DNA of 64,000 nucleotides from Pontibacter ruber (lineage in GTDB: Bacteria; Bacteroidota; Bacteroidia; Cytophagales; Hymenobacteraceae), in assembly GCF_023630205.1 (NCBI RefSeq), contig NZ_JALPRR010000002.1:488899-552898 (forward strand), given 5' to 3'. Below the pieces are notes generated by a model. That model did not search any database. It was given only the letters and a program-made list of their open reading frames with translations, and had not been told where the DNA came from. Position numbers and translations under genes: made by a program. Of this stretch, positions 17,532 through 26,171 are shown piece after piece. How positions within the stretch are numbered: the first letter of the stretch is position 1; every line of letters begins with the position of its first letter.

Positions 17532-18689
17532 ATGAACAATTTCACATTCTATAATCCGGTTAAGATCATTTTCGGCAAAGGCGAGATCAAAGCTGTTGCC
17601 AAAGAAATACCAGCCGATGCCCGCGTTATGATGACGTATGGCGGAGGCAGCATCAAAAAGAACAAGGTATACGACCAGGTGATGGACGCGCTGAAAGGCC
17701 ATAAGGTAATCGAGTTCAGCGGCATTGAGCCAAACCCGCGCTACGAAACACTGATGAAAGCAGTAGAGCTGGCAAGGGCAGAACAGATCGATTTCTTGCT
17801 GGCAGTAGGTGGGGGATCGGTTATAGACGGCACCAAACTGATAGCGGCAGCCATACCGTTTCAGGGAGAAGAACCCTGGGACATTCTCTCCAAAAAGACA
17901 CCGGTAACGCATGCCGTACCTTTTGGCGTGGTGCTTACCTTGCCTGCCACCGGTTCCGAAATGAATTCCGGCTCTGTGATCACGCGCGAAGAGACAAAAG
18001 AAAAGTTCTCGTTCGGTAGCCCGTTCACGTTCCCGAAGTTCTCCATACTTGATCCGGAGACCTGCTATACGTTGCCGCCGCGCCAGCTGAGCAACGGTGT
18101 TGTAGATGCTTTTACCCATGTGCTGGAGCAGTACCTGACCTACCCGGTAAACGCGCCGCTGCAGGATCGTATGGCTGAATCCATACTTATTACCCTGAAA
18201 GAGGAAGGCCCGAAAGTGTTGGCTAACCCAACCGATTATGATGCCATGGCTAACTTCATGTGGAGCGCTACCATGGCCCTGAATGGTGTGATCCGGGTAG
18301 GTGTGCCAACCGACTGGGCTACGCACATGATCGGCCACGAACTTACCGCCCTGCACGGCATCGACCATGCCCGTACGCTGGCCATTGTACTGCCGTCGCT
18401 GCTGCGTTATAAAAAGGAAACCAAGCGGGAGAAACTACTGCAGTACGGCGAGCGCGTTTGGGGAGTAACCGCAGGCAGTGAAGAGGAGAGGATAGAAGCA
18501 ACCGTACAGGCCACCGTTAACTTCTTCGAGTCGCTCGACATCCGCACGAAACTGAAAGACTACGATGTGGACCAGGAAACCATCCGTGAGATTGTGCGCA
18601 GGTTTGAACAGCGTGGCGTGAAAAACCTTGGGGAGCGCGCCGATATCCAGGTGAGCGACGTGGAGCAGATCCTGACCATGAGCCTGTAA
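17532..18689 (+). CDS. YqhD-like iron-containing alcohol dehydrogenase
   Basis: 385-residue type III (metal-dependent) alcohol dehydrogenase. The NAD(P)-binding GGG motif is in LLAVGGGSVIDGTK. Metal ligands are seen in the VVDAFTHVLEQY block (Asp and His, about residues 190-200) and in HELTALHGIDHA (two His, about 265-280). Overall pattern is closest to YqhD, an NADPH-dependent aldehyde reductase. Such enzymes scavenge toxic aldehydes, for example from lipid peroxidation. A strong terminator follows at 18712-18743. Confidence 0.9.
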   Translation: MNNFTFYNPVKIIFGKGEIKAVAKEIPADARVMMTYGGGSIKKNKVYDQVMDALKGHKVIEFSGIEPNPRYETLMKAVELARAEQIDFLLAVGGGSVIDGTKLIAAAIPFQGEEPWDILSKKTPVTHAVPFGVVLTLPATGSEMNSGSVITREETKEKFSFGSPFTFPKFSILDPETCYTLPPRQLSNGVVDAFTHVLEQYLTYPVNAPLQDRMAESILITLKEEGPKVLANPTDYDAMANFMWSATMALNGVIRVGVPTDWATHMIGHELTALHGIDHARTLAIVLPSLLRYKKETKREKLLQYGERVWGVTAGSEEERIEATVQATVNFFESLDIRTKLKDYDVDQETIREIVRRFEQRGVKNLGERADIQVSDVEQILTMSL

Positions 18690-18711
18690 GTATAGCACTA
18701 TCATTCAAACG

Positions 18712-18743
18712 CAGCAAAGGGAGCCCGGAAGCTCCCTTTGCTG
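18712..18743 (+). terminator. Rho-independent terminator
   Basis: Perfect 13-bp stem CAGCAAAGGGAGC/GCTCCCTTTGCTG with a 6-base loop, 22 bases after the alcohol dehydrogenase stop. The T-run is short. Confidence 0.75.
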
Positions 18744-18749
18744 TTTCTA

Positions 18750-19084
18750 TAAAACAAACTACGAAACTATGAATTCATACTAACACTTTAAGTGCCTGTT
18801 ACTGGAGCGGATATCCCCAACGTGAGGGTTGTGCTCCTATGCAATAATCTTGGTTTCCGCGCCATCCTGCTGCCTTGCAGCATAGCCATACCAAAGGTTA
18901 TACTATCTTCCAAGATTCTGTGCCGCTTCTGCCCGCGATCCGGCAACAGCGTTCCGCATTCTGGGCTACTCTTACATTTTGCAGGGCATTGAAAGCGGCT
19001 CCTTTATCTGCTATACTTGCCTGCACGCGCTGCAGTGCTTGCATTGGTACAGGCAGAGCAGGTATGGGGCTTGTTTTCTAACAC
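18750..19084. other. Intergenic region between convergent genes
   Basis: About 335 bases with one TATACTT copy near 19010. Short overlapping open frames exist, but their composition and lack of recognisable features argue against coding. Nothing else is seen. Confidence 0.45.
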
Positions 19085-19453
19085 TTAGTCAGCCACAGCC
19101 ATTTTCTCGCGCTCATTTATCAGCAGGTAAGCATCGGCCAGTGTAGGCACTTGTCTGAACACATTTTCCAATTTTAGCAGCTTAAACAAGCGATCTGTAA
19201 AGGAGCTCATGCCGAAGAGAATGATCTCTGCATCTTCTTTCCGAAGCTCCAGCAGCTTGCCAACAAATGTGCTGACGCTCATATTGGACAAACCGATTTT
19301 CTGTAAATGGGAGCAGTCGATCCAGAGCTGTTTTGATTTACCTGCGGGTACTTTGTTTAGCGCTTCCCTGATAGAGGCAAAAGCCTCCTGCTTGATCAAG
19401 CCTTCTACAATGAGGACCTGTAAGCCGATGTATGATTGATTCGTGATTTCCAT
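19085..19453 (-). CDS. STAS-domain protein (anti-sigma factor antagonist-like)
   Basis: 122 residues fitting a single STAS domain: strand GLQVLIVEG, strand KQLWIDCSHLQKIGLS followed by a helix (MSVSTFVGKLLELRKE), then EIILFGMS and the last helix DRLFKLLKLENVF. In anti-sigma antagonists a phosphorylatable Ser lies at the start of the helix after the second strand. Here the loop is GLSNMS, so Ser is available. No anti-sigma kinase lies nearby. Cytoplasmic, single gene. Confidence 0.75.
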   Translation of the reverse strand: MEITNQSYIGLQVLIVEGLIKQEAFASIREALNKVPAGKSKQLWIDCSHLQKIGLSNMSVSTFVGKLLELRKEDAEIILFGMSSFTDRLFKLLKLENVFRQVPTLADAYLLINEREKMAVAD

Positions 19454-20020
19454 ATAAGTAAAGAGTATAATAAAAGAGCAGCGTTTATACTTGCACAGAG
19501 GCCATGATCAGGTATTTGATTAAGACCATCCTCCGGCAGACGCCACCCCATTAAAAGGTTAAGTATAAATTGAACTGTTACAGCTAAAAGCATACGTTTT
19601 ATAATGTCTGCTGATTTGTACTATTTAAACGCGGTTGAATTGGGGAAGGGGCTGCTGAAATGTATAAACAGTGTTTATTGGACGCAATTACGGGTATATA
19701 CGGAGTATGTAAATGTAGTATAGAGGATTATTTCAGAAGAATATAGAAAGGTTAATTTGTACTTTATTGTGAATACAACAAGACGGGGGAGTAATGGATA
19801 AGCATAACGCACATTAAGGCAATACATCCCTGAAAAGTAAGTATGAATTTGTACGTAGGCTTATTCGTATTTAAATCATTGTCTTCGAGTCAAAGAACCC
19901 GTTTAAAAGATCGTGGCGGAACAGAAAGTGTGGAGGCTTTATAGGAAGGTAGGCTCTGCCAGTTTATACTTCATTGCATGGTTATTTCTTCAGTTACATA
20001 CACCAGTTTAAGAAACTAAA
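19454..20020. other. AT-rich divergent intergenic region
   Basis: About 567 bases between the divergent STAS and DUF4142 genes. It has three AAGTATA/TATACTT copies. A 39-codon ATG frame (19603-19722, plus strand) is open, but I see no evidence that it is a gene. Confidence 0.45.
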
Positions 20021-20557
20021 ATGAGTAAACGATTGATACAGAACTGCAGGCTGCTTGCTTTACTGCTAGTGCTTGTGACAGCTGCTGGTTGCGAAGATGA
20101 TGCTGAAAATGAACTGGACAGGGTGTCAAACACGCTGTTTGTGCAACAGGCTGCCAGCAGCGATGTGTTTGAAATACAGGTGAGCACGAGCGCGGCAAAC
20201 AAGGCAAGTACAGCCGAAGTGAGGCAGTATGCACAGCAAATGGTAAGCGACCACACCCAGGCCCGCATCGAGCTCAAATCAATAGCTGCCCAAAAGAATA
20301 TTACAGTGCCTGATTCTATGGCCCCGGAGAAGCAAGCGCTCCGCGACCGACTGAGCAGCAGAAATGGTGTTGCGTTTGATAAAGAATACATGGACATACA
20401 GGTGCAGGTACACGAAGAAAATGTTACGATGTTTGAGTCCGCCGCCGAGCAGGTGCCGGATGCTGATCTCAGGGCCTACGCCCGCAGCCAGTTACCTATT
20501 TTGCGTATGCACCTGAACCAAGCTCGCCAGCTTAAAGCTGCAACAGACCAGCTCTAG
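20021..20557 (+). CDS. DUF4142 lipoprotein, second copy
   Basis: 178 residues. The signal peptide has lipobox LVTAAGC, then a DUF4142 helical domain with VQQAASSDVFEIQ, EVRQYAQQMVSDH, RNGVAFDKEYMDIQVQVHEE and SQLPILRMHLNQARQL. It is clearly paralogous to the protein at 10748-11278, sharing the same block order and the C-terminal KA(K/A)TDQL. Unlike its paralogue it lacks the poly-Asp stretch. Predicted periplasmic or outer-membrane lipoprotein of unknown role. Followed by a terminator. Confidence 0.85.
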   Translation: MSKRLIQNCRLLALLLVLVTAAGCEDDAENELDRVSNTLFVQQAASSDVFEIQVSTSAANKASTAEVRQYAQQMVSDHTQARIELKSIAAQKNITVPDSMAPEKQALRDRLSSRNGVAFDKEYMDIQVQVHEENVTMFESAAEQVPDADLRAYARSQLPILRMHLNQARQLKAATDQL

Positions 20558-20583
20558 AGAGTTGTCGGAAATTTTAACAATAA

Positions 20584-20617
20584 AAAAGTCCCTGTACCAT
20601 CTGATACAGGGACTTTT
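20584..20617 (+). terminator. Rho-independent terminator
   Basis: Stem AAAAGTCCCTGTA/TACAGGGACTTTT (20584-20596 / 20605-20617), followed by an AAGTATA copy. It can serve both flanking genes, which converge. Confidence 0.85.
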
Positions 20618-20681
20618 AAGTATAGCTTAAACCTCGGTTACAGTCTTTCAGCAACACCTTAAGTTGATCAGGAGGGGAGGG

Positions 20682-21287
20682 CTAATCTTTCAATACACCG
20701 TTGAAAATCACTTTCAGTAACCCGTCGAAAATGGCGGCAGGAGCATCGGGCATCTCTGCAAGAAGGCTGCCGGGCACCTGACGTGTAAGATCCGGGTTAA
20801 AGATCGTTTCCAGCGCACCGGCGTAAAGTATTACCGCCAGCGCACGGTTTACATCCTGACGAATATGACCCTGCTGCACGCCCTCTTCCAGCAACGAATT
20901 GAAGCGCAGAAAAGCGGCATCGGTTTTATATTTCTGGAGCAGTTGCCAGCTGTCAGGTGCGTTCTTTTTGATATCGGCAATAAAGGAGGCGTTAATGGCG
21001 TGTAGCCTGGTGCCGACATAGCTGAAGATACGGCTTAGCTTTTCGGGGAAATCGGCCGTGTCGTCCTGCAGCATCAGCTCAACGTTCTGCTGTGTTTCTG
21101 CCAGGTACCCGGACATGATCACCTGTAAGAGATGCTCCTTGCCGGAGAAGTACTGGTAAAGCGTTTTTTTGCTCATGCCCAGCCGTCGTGCCAGATCAGC
21201 CATCAGCACCTTGCTATAGCCGTGTGCAAAAAAGAGGCTCCGGGCTTCATCAAGGATGTTAGCCCTAATATCTGTTTGAGTTTCCAT
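20682..21287 (-). CDS. TetR/AcrR-family transcriptional regulator
   Basis: 201 residues. The N-terminal helix-turn-helix is typical: ILDEARSLFFAHGYSKVLMADLA then RRLGMSKKTLYQYFSGKEHLL. The C-terminal ligand-binding helices are not assignable to a known effector. The start is fixed by the TetR N-terminus. An 18-bp near-perfect palindrome overlaps its promoter at 21372-21389, which suggests autorepression. No target gene is obvious: the neighbour on the right is a small membrane protein 460 bases away. Confidence 0.9.
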   Translation of the reverse strand: METQTDIRANILDEARSLFFAHGYSKVLMADLARRLGMSKKTLYQYFSGKEHLLQVIMSGYLAETQQNVELMLQDDTADFPEKLSRIFSYVGTRLHAINASFIADIKKNAPDSWQLLQKYKTDAAFLRFNSLLEEGVQQGHIRQDVNRALAVILYAGALETIFNPDLTRQVPGSLLAEMPDAPAAIFDGLLKVIFNGVLKD

Positions 21288-21361
21288 AGGAGGTAGTAGG
21301 TTTCGTGCGTTGTTCGGGCTTATAATACTCTGCTTTTTGCAGGGTTACTCACAAAAGATTG

Positions 21362-21369
21362 CAAATATA
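21362..21369 (-). promoter_or_regulatory. -7 box of the tetR-type gene
   Basis: On the minus strand this is TATATTTG, a perfect TAnnTTTG match, about 75 bases before the start codon. The palindrome at 21372-21389 begins three bases upstream of it. Confidence 0.5.
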
Positions 21370-21371
21370 CG

Positions 21372-21389
21372 CATCTTGTGCACATGATG
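21372..21389. promoter_or_regulatory. Candidate TetR operator, 18-bp palindrome
   Basis: CATCTTGTGCACATGATG is self-complementary at 16 of 18 positions, centred on TGTGCACA. It lies between the -7 box and the expected -33 position of the tetR promoter, which is the usual site for an autorepressing TetR dimer. Confidence 0.6.
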
Positions 21390-21746
21390 GAAGTATACCG
21401 GAAAGGCTGCGTCTAAAATAGTGCAATAACTGAAATTTATTTAGTGCTCCTGGTAATTGAACTTATTTCCTCCCAAAACTATTTGACATAACAACAATGA
21501 TAAAATAATAACAAGCATGCTGCTTGCAGCTTAATTGTTAAATTTTTGTTAATTTTTTTAGATGGTGCTCTTGCTTTTATAATATATACATTCTAAATTG
21601 CACTATCACTTATCAGAATTATCTGTTTAAACATAAGTTTTAATTGGGTTTTTAAAGGAAAGCAATTTCAGAAAAGACGCAGCATACGCACTCAGCCTGA
21701 ATAGCCTACCAGTTACTAAGCATCAAAAAGATTTAACTTTTAGCCA

Positions 21747-21992
21747 ATGTTAGATATTATCAACTTCGTAGCCCTATCTGGTATTTTCAACATCCTGTTC
21801 TTTTGGTATGCCTCTACCAAGATGAAGTCAAAGCCAGATCCGGTGAAAACCCTAATCGTTTCTTTTGTTTTCTCTATTCCCCTAAGCTTTCTGTTGATCG
21901 GCGTGTACACAACCATGTTGGTCTATGCAGCTAAAAGCGGCCTGAACGAGGACGCTATGTGGGAATATATGGAGCAGGAAGAACTTCAGTAG
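21747..21992 (+). CDS. Small two-helix membrane protein
   Basis: 81 residues with two hydrophobic helices (about 5-22 and 36-60) and an acidic C-terminal tail ending WEYMEQEELQ. The basic loop between the helices (KMKSKPDPVK) suggests both termini face the periplasm. I do not recognise the family. The long AT-rich leader and the strong terminator just downstream support a real single-gene transcript. Confidence 0.65.
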   Translation: MLDIINFVALSGIFNILFFWYASTKMKSKPDPVKTLIVSFVFSIPLSFLLIGVYTTMLVYAAKSGLNEDAMWEYMEQEELQ

Positions 21993-22025
21993 CAGATCGC
22001 CCGGTTTCGGGCAAGGTTTACTGTA

Positions 22026-22069
22026 AAAAAAGCGCGCAACTACCAATGGGTATAGTTGCGCGCTTTTTT
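22026..22069. terminator. Bidirectional terminator
   Basis: Stem AAAAAAGCGCGCAACTA/TAGTTGCGCGCTTTTTT (17 bp perfect) with a 10-base loop, between convergent genes and followed by an AAGTATA copy. Confidence 0.9.
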
Positions 22070-22108
22070 GTTTGTTCTAAAGTATAAACTAAGCATAACT
22101 TTCAAAGT

Positions 22109-23458
22109 TTAGCTCAGCAGGTTTAAATCTTCGCGTTTAATCAGCGGCGAGGCTGCATAGCGCCCTTCACGCGGGCCGTTCTCCAGCTTCAGCACGCCTC
22201 TTGGGCATACATGTGCACAAATGCCACAACCAACACAAGAGGCGCGGATTATAGGCTGTCCCTGTTGCGCATACCCGCGTACATCAATTCCCATTTCGCA
22301 ATAAGTAGAGCAGTTGCCGCAGGAGATGCACTGCCCGCCGTTGGTGGTGATCCGGAACCTGGAGAAGTGCTTTTGCAGCAGCCCCAGGTAGGCCGCCATC
22401 GGGCAGCCGAAGCGGCACCACACCCGGTTACCCATGATCGGGTAAAAGCCAACACCAATAACGCCTGAAAAAATCGCACCGATAAAGAAACCGTAGGTAC
22501 TCGAAAATCCACCGGAGAGTTCGCCCAGAAGCCTGCCTTCGCTCCATGAATTGATCCAGAGCAGCAAGGTAGTGATGATAATAAAGCCAAGTATAGGGTA
22601 AATGATGGCTACTTCCCAGCGCCAGGCCACCCGGCGCTTGTCGGATAGATGGCGGTAAGGGTCACCGGCAGTCTCTGCCAGGCCACCGCAACCGCATACC
22701 CACGAACAATACCAGCGCTTGCCATAAAAATAAGTAAGTACAGGCGTGGCCAGAAAAGAAAGTACAGCACCCCAGAAAATCATGAACACGCCCAATGCCT
22801 GGCCGTTCTGAACCAGGTAGCTAACCGTGCCTGGGAAAAGGTAATCATACTTTAGGGGCCAGAAGTAGCTGAAGTAAAACTCCGGCTGATTCAGGTAAAG
22901 CAGCAGGGCTGGGAGCAGAAATGCAAAGCCAAGTTGAAAGAACATGACTGAAAGTGTGCGGATGATGTGGTAGCGGTTGTTCCTGTACTTCAGCAATGCA
23001 TGTACGCCCATCACCAGCACAGCCAACGTATAAAATGTGCCATACAGGAACCACTGGTCCGCAGGCCTGTTGCGCAGCCATTGGCTGAGTGGCTCCATAG
23101 CGCGAGTTAGCCCCTGCAACGAGTCCGGAAACCAGTAGAGCAAAATGTAAAAGCCGGTCAGCACAATGCCGACAACCCAGGCAATAGCTCCGCGCGATGT
23201 AGCACTCTCCGTCCAGGCGCCGTTGTTCTGGTGGGCTTCAGAGAGCTCCGTGCGCCGCTGCCAGATATAGATCAAGCCTCCGATCGTAAGTGCTGTGATG
23301 CCGCCCAATCCGGTAAGCACCGGATCAATTACACCGGATCCGAAAGCAGCGACGAGTAGGCCTAGCAGACCAAAGCCGATCAATGTTAAACCGGCTGTTT
23401 TGCCCAGGCTGCTATCAGCTGCTTGTTCGGGGTAGGGGAGAGCTATCGTTTTGTTCAT
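22109..23458 (-). CDS. NapH/NosR-type 4Fe-4S polyferredoxin membrane protein
   Basis: 449 residues with at least six membrane helices. Two cysteine motifs border a helix pair (WYCSWVCGCGG and WCRFGCPMAA), as in NapH/NosR/CcoG proteins. A C-terminal domain has two ferredoxin motifs, CISCGNCSTYC and CVGCGICAHVC, each with a trailing Cys, for two [4Fe-4S] clusters. It probably passes electrons across or along the inner membrane. Eight bases downstream of the FAD-dependent oxidoreductase gene, so they form an operon: the flavoprotein is the likely electron partner. The final acceptor or substrate is unknown. Confidence 0.82.
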   Translation of the reverse strand: MNKTIALPYPEQAADSSLGKTAGLTLIGFGLLGLLVAAFGSGVIDPVLTGLGGITALTIGGLIYIWQRRTELSEAHQNNGAWTESATSRGAIAWVVGIVLTGFYILLYWFPDSLQGLTRAMEPLSQWLRNRPADQWFLYGTFYTLAVLVMGVHALLKYRNNRYHIIRTLSVMFFQLGFAFLLPALLLYLNQPEFYFSYFWPLKYDYLFPGTVSYLVQNGQALGVFMIFWGAVLSFLATPVLTYFYGKRWYCSWVCGCGGLAETAGDPYRHLSDKRRVAWRWEVAIIYPILGFIIITTLLLWINSWSEGRLLGELSGGFSSTYGFFIGAIFSGVIGVGFYPIMGNRVWCRFGCPMAAYLGLLQKHFSRFRITTNGGQCISCGNCSTYCEMGIDVRGYAQQGQPIIRASCVGCGICAHVCPRGVLKLENGPREGRYAASPLIKREDLNLLS

Positions 23459-23466
23459 ACTTGGGG

Positions 23467-24843
23467 TTAATGCTTTTTGCTGCCTGTTGCCAGTTTAAAT
23501 TTGCTGCGCAGGTTCCACCAATTGTTCTGCTGTTGCTTTTCGGGAAGCGGCTGATCAGGAAAGCGCTGCTGGTACTGTGCCATAATTTCGTGCTCAAACT
23601 TTCTGAAGAACTCCGGATCAAAGTTGGCAGCCGGCAATTCTGCCAGTGCTTCTTTTAACGTATAGCCTTGCCGTAGCCAGTGGTGGCACAGGTCGTGCCG
23701 GTAACGTACGCCCAGCAGGTTAAGTCCGGTTAATTTCTGCGTGTTGCGTTCGTACACCAGCCGGATCGCTTTTCTGCCCGACTTGTGCTGCCAGTACAGC
23801 GAGTCGAGCTCGGGTGGCAGTTGGTTGGGTACGTAGCCATAGGTCTGGTACTCAATGTCCATGAACTTAGCGGAGTTGAACCAGGGGCCGCGGTCGTAGG
23901 CAGTACGTGTGCCGAGTAGCGTGGAAGCTAGCGTTTCGCCGTGCTGCCGGCCGGTATACCAGAGTTGTTCTACAGCCGGGGCAGGAGGCGTCGGGTTGCG
24001 GAATTGCGCACAGTCGCCAATGGCGTATACATCTGCTATACTCGTTTCGAAATACTCGTTCACCAATATGCCTCTGTCCAGTTCCAACACCGAGTTTTGT
24101 AGAAAAGCCACATTGGGTAGTACACCGGTGGCAATGCCTACAAACTGGCAAGCAATCTCTTTGCCTTTGATGGTCCGGACAGCCCGTGCGTTTCCCTGCT
24201 CGTCCTGCAGTATTTCCTCCAGTTCATCTTCTAGTAACAGCTCTATGCCATGCGCCTGAAGGTGGCGGGAAACCAGCAGCGCCTCCTCCCAGGGAAGTAT
24301 GTTTTGCCAGTTTAGTTTTTCGCGCACCAGCATGGTGACGGCAATGCCGCGGCTCTGCAACATCTCCGCCATCTCTATCCCGATCAGACCGCCGCCAACT
24401 ACAACAGCTCTGTTTATACCTTGCGTCTGCTGTTGCATTAGCTCCAGGTCCTGCAGCGAGTTGAGGCCCTGAACACCTTTGAGCTGCTGGCCGGGCCAGT
24501 TAAAGAAAGCGGGCACAGAGCCCGTAGCCAGTACCAGGGTGTCATACTTCAGCGGCTGGCCTTGCCTCAGGTGCAGCAGCTTTTGCCCGAAATCAATCTG
24601 CTCTACATAATCGTGCACCAGTTCCAGGTTGTGCTCGCGCCAGTACCAGTCTTCGTAGGGTGTGATATCCTGCAGGCGCATGTGGCCCATGTAAACATAC
24701 ATCAGCGCCGTGCGCGAGAAATGCACTGCAGACTCAGCGGATATGATCGTGATGCGCATGCTGCTGTGCCGGCGCACGTGCTGCGCCAGCGTTATGCCTG
24801 CAATGCCATTGCCAATAATAACCAAGTGCCTGTCCTGTTGCAT
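23467..24843 (-). CDS. FAD/NAD(P)-dependent oxidoreductase, nitrite/rubredoxin reductase-like
   Basis: 458 residues. The FAD-binding Rossmann motif IIGNGIAGITLA is at the N-terminus, the second nucleotide motif VVVGGGLIGIEMAE near residue 150, and the C-terminal FAD block is VYAIGDCAQ. The front part resembles NirB-type and rubredoxin reductases. The C-terminal ~130 residues (from YGYVPNQLP onward) have no [2Fe-2S] cysteines and are not assigned. First gene of an operon with the polyferredoxin membrane protein, so it likely feeds NAD(P)H electrons to that protein. Confidence 0.82.
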   Translation of the reverse strand: MQQDRHLVIIGNGIAGITLAQHVRRHSSMRITIISAESAVHFSRTALMYVYMGHMRLQDITPYEDWYWREHNLELVHDYVEQIDFGQKLLHLRQGQPLKYDTLVLATGSVPAFFNWPGQQLKGVQGLNSLQDLELMQQQTQGINRAVVVGGGLIGIEMAEMLQSRGIAVTMLVREKLNWQNILPWEEALLVSRHLQAHGIELLLEDELEEILQDEQGNARAVRTIKGKEIACQFVGIATGVLPNVAFLQNSVLELDRGILVNEYFETSIADVYAIGDCAQFRNPTPPAPAVEQLWYTGRQHGETLASTLLGTRTAYDRGPWFNSAKFMDIEYQTYGYVPNQLPPELDSLYWQHKSGRKAIRLVYERNTQKLTGLNLLGVRYRHDLCHHWLRQGYTLKEALAELPAANFDPEFFRKFEHEIMAQYQQRFPDQPLPEKQQQNNWWNLRSKFKLATGSKKH

Positions 24844-25267
24844 GTGCTGATCTGTTCATCCAATTTTTTTGCGTTGGCGATACTTCTAAAGGTATCATGC
24901 CGCCCTCACAGGTGAACTGATCGAAGATACGCGAAACTTTCGGGATGTGCAGAATGAACCCCAATATTGTTAACGGAGGCTTTAAACATGATATTTCTGC
25001 TTCAGGTATCACCAGAATTATAGCTGCATTTGAAGGGAACTAGCAAAGAGTTATCGTATTGCCTGCAGAAGTTGATTTGTATTATAATAGCTGAATGTGG
25101 CTTGTTTGGTGGGGTTGTAATATGATTTATACTTGTATTTATGATTGTTAAAGGGTGATTGTTAAGTATTTGTATTGTGAAAATAAGTATTTATTCGGGG
25201 TTGGTAGTTTGAGTGTTTATATAAAATTACCGTAAAAGGTATGTTGTATTAATTTAAATTGAAAGCT
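24844..25267. other. Divergent intergenic region
   Basis: About 424 bases, AT-rich on the right, with one TATACTT copy near 25128. It must hold promoters for the oxidoreductase operon and the repeat lipoprotein, but I find no clear consensus boxes and no gene. Confidence 0.45.
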
Positions 25268-25732
25268 ATGAAAAAGAATTGGATAAGTATGCTGGCAACA
25301 GCTTTTTTAGGCTCATCGCTGCTCCTGACAGCCTGTGGCGGTAAAGAACAAACAGAGACACAGGGAACAGAAACTGAAGACGAAGCAACGGGAGTAACAA
25401 CTTCCGGCATGGATACAACTACTGGTACAGACACCACAGGCATGATGGATACAACTGGTACCACTACAATGGGAACAACAAGTGGAACAACCACTACAGG
25501 TACAACAGCCGGTACTACAACGACAGGTACTACAGCCGGAACGACCACCATGGGTACTACCAGTGGCACCACCTCCGGCACTACAGCAGGTACTACCAGT
25601 GGCACAACTTCCGGAACAACAACCGGAACAACAAGTGGTACTACAAGTGGTACTACAAGTGGAACAACCAGCGGTACAACCTCAGGTACTACAGCCGGTG
25701 GCACAACAGGCGGTACTACAACCGGCAAATAA
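25268..25732 (+). CDS. Lipoprotein with Thr/Gly/Ser tandem repeats
   Basis: 154 residues. A signal peptide with lipobox (LLLTAC) is followed by an acidic linker and then, from about residue 55 to the end, almost nothing but GTT-based units: SGTT, AGTT, TGTT and MGTT. The DNA shows matching 12-base near-repeats (GGTACTACAAGT-like) with many silent differences, so the repeats are old or selected at the protein level. The tail is predicted to be disordered and may be a surface stalk or a glycosylation substrate, since Bacteroidota O-glycosylate Thr/Ser-rich stretches. Function unknown. ATG 25268 starts a normal lipoprotein signal. Confidence 0.75.
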   Translation: MKKNWISMLATAFLGSSLLLTACGGKEQTETQGTETEDEATGVTTSGMDTTTGTDTTGMMDTTGTTTMGTTSGTTTTGTTAGTTTTGTTAGTTTMGTTSGTTSGTTAGTTSGTTSGTTTGTTSGTTSGTTSGTTSGTTSGTTAGGTTGGTTTGK

Positions 25733-25755
25733 CAAATTATATTTTGACTTACTTA

Positions 25756-25785
25756 AAAAGAGGCAGCCTGCAAGCTGCCTCTTTT
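25756..25785 (+). terminator. Rho-independent terminator
   Basis: Stem AAAAGAGGCAGC/GCTGCCTCTTTT (25756-25767 / 25774-25785), 23 bases after the repeat lipoprotein. Confidence 0.85.
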
Positions 25786-25820
25786 AGTAGGAGTATGCCT
25801 GTAATTATCTGCAGGCAATA

Positions 25821-25852
25821 AAAAAAGCCAGGTGAAAACACCTGGCTTTTTT
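25821..25852 (-). terminator. Terminator of the small hydrophilic gene
   Basis: 14-bp stem AAAAAAGCCAGGTG/CACCTGGCTTTTTT with a 4-base AAAA loop, followed by a TATACTT copy. It serves the minus-strand gene ending at 25874. Confidence 0.85.
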
Positions 25853-25873
25853 TATTTTATACTTTACCTGATG

Positions 25874-26107
25874 TTAATGACTGCCGGCGCTGCTGCCCAT
25901 GTCCTGGCCGCCATCCTGCACATCAGAGCTTCCTCTGCTGCCGCTTTTCTGTGACGGAGCACCACCAACATCACCTCGCATCATTTTATCGTTGTTTACG
26001 TCTTCACCTTGCACCGGATGAATGTTAGGTACTTTGTTTCCTTTATTCACGGTCTTGTTGGTGTCTTCGTTCTTTAGTTTATCCTTATCTCTTTGGTCCT
26101 GATTCAT
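25874..26107 (-). CDS. Small hydrophilic, probably disordered protein
   Basis: 77 residues starting MNQDQRDKDKLKNED, rich in Asp, Lys, Asn, Gly and Ser, with no aromatic residues and no hydrophobic segment. It is predicted to be intrinsically disordered and soluble. The frame is open 64 codons further upstream, but that part is a shadow; the start is placed at 26107 where the charged, low-complexity sequence begins. It heads a block of four hydrophilic proteins. Possible general-stress or desiccation protein; no family recognised. Confidence 0.6.
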   Translation of the reverse strand: MNQDQRDKDKLKNEDTNKTVNKGNKVPNIHPVQGEDVNNDKMMRGDVGGAPSQKSGSRGSSDVQDGGQDMGSSAGSH

Positions 26108-26171
26108 AGTATATAATTTAATGGTTAAACAAATGTAAATGCGGCGTAAAGCCACTTCCGATGACCGCTTC

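Larger units (their letters stand above)
21288..21746. other. Divergent intergenic region
   Basis: About 459 AT-rich bases. The left part carries the tetR promoter, its palindrome and one AAGTATA copy. The right part (21530-21740) is very AT-rich and precedes a small membrane protein gene. No further gene is seen. Confidence 0.5.

Noticed and set aside
25249..25728. Val/Pro-rich frame opposite the Thr-repeat lipoprotein
   Set aside because: The VVP repeats are the antisense reading of the GTT repeats. The plus strand has a lipoprotein signal peptide and terminator.
25440..25730. Tandem repeats considered as a CRISPR array
   Set aside because: There are no unique spacers of constant length. 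The repeats are in-frame codons of a low-complexity protein.
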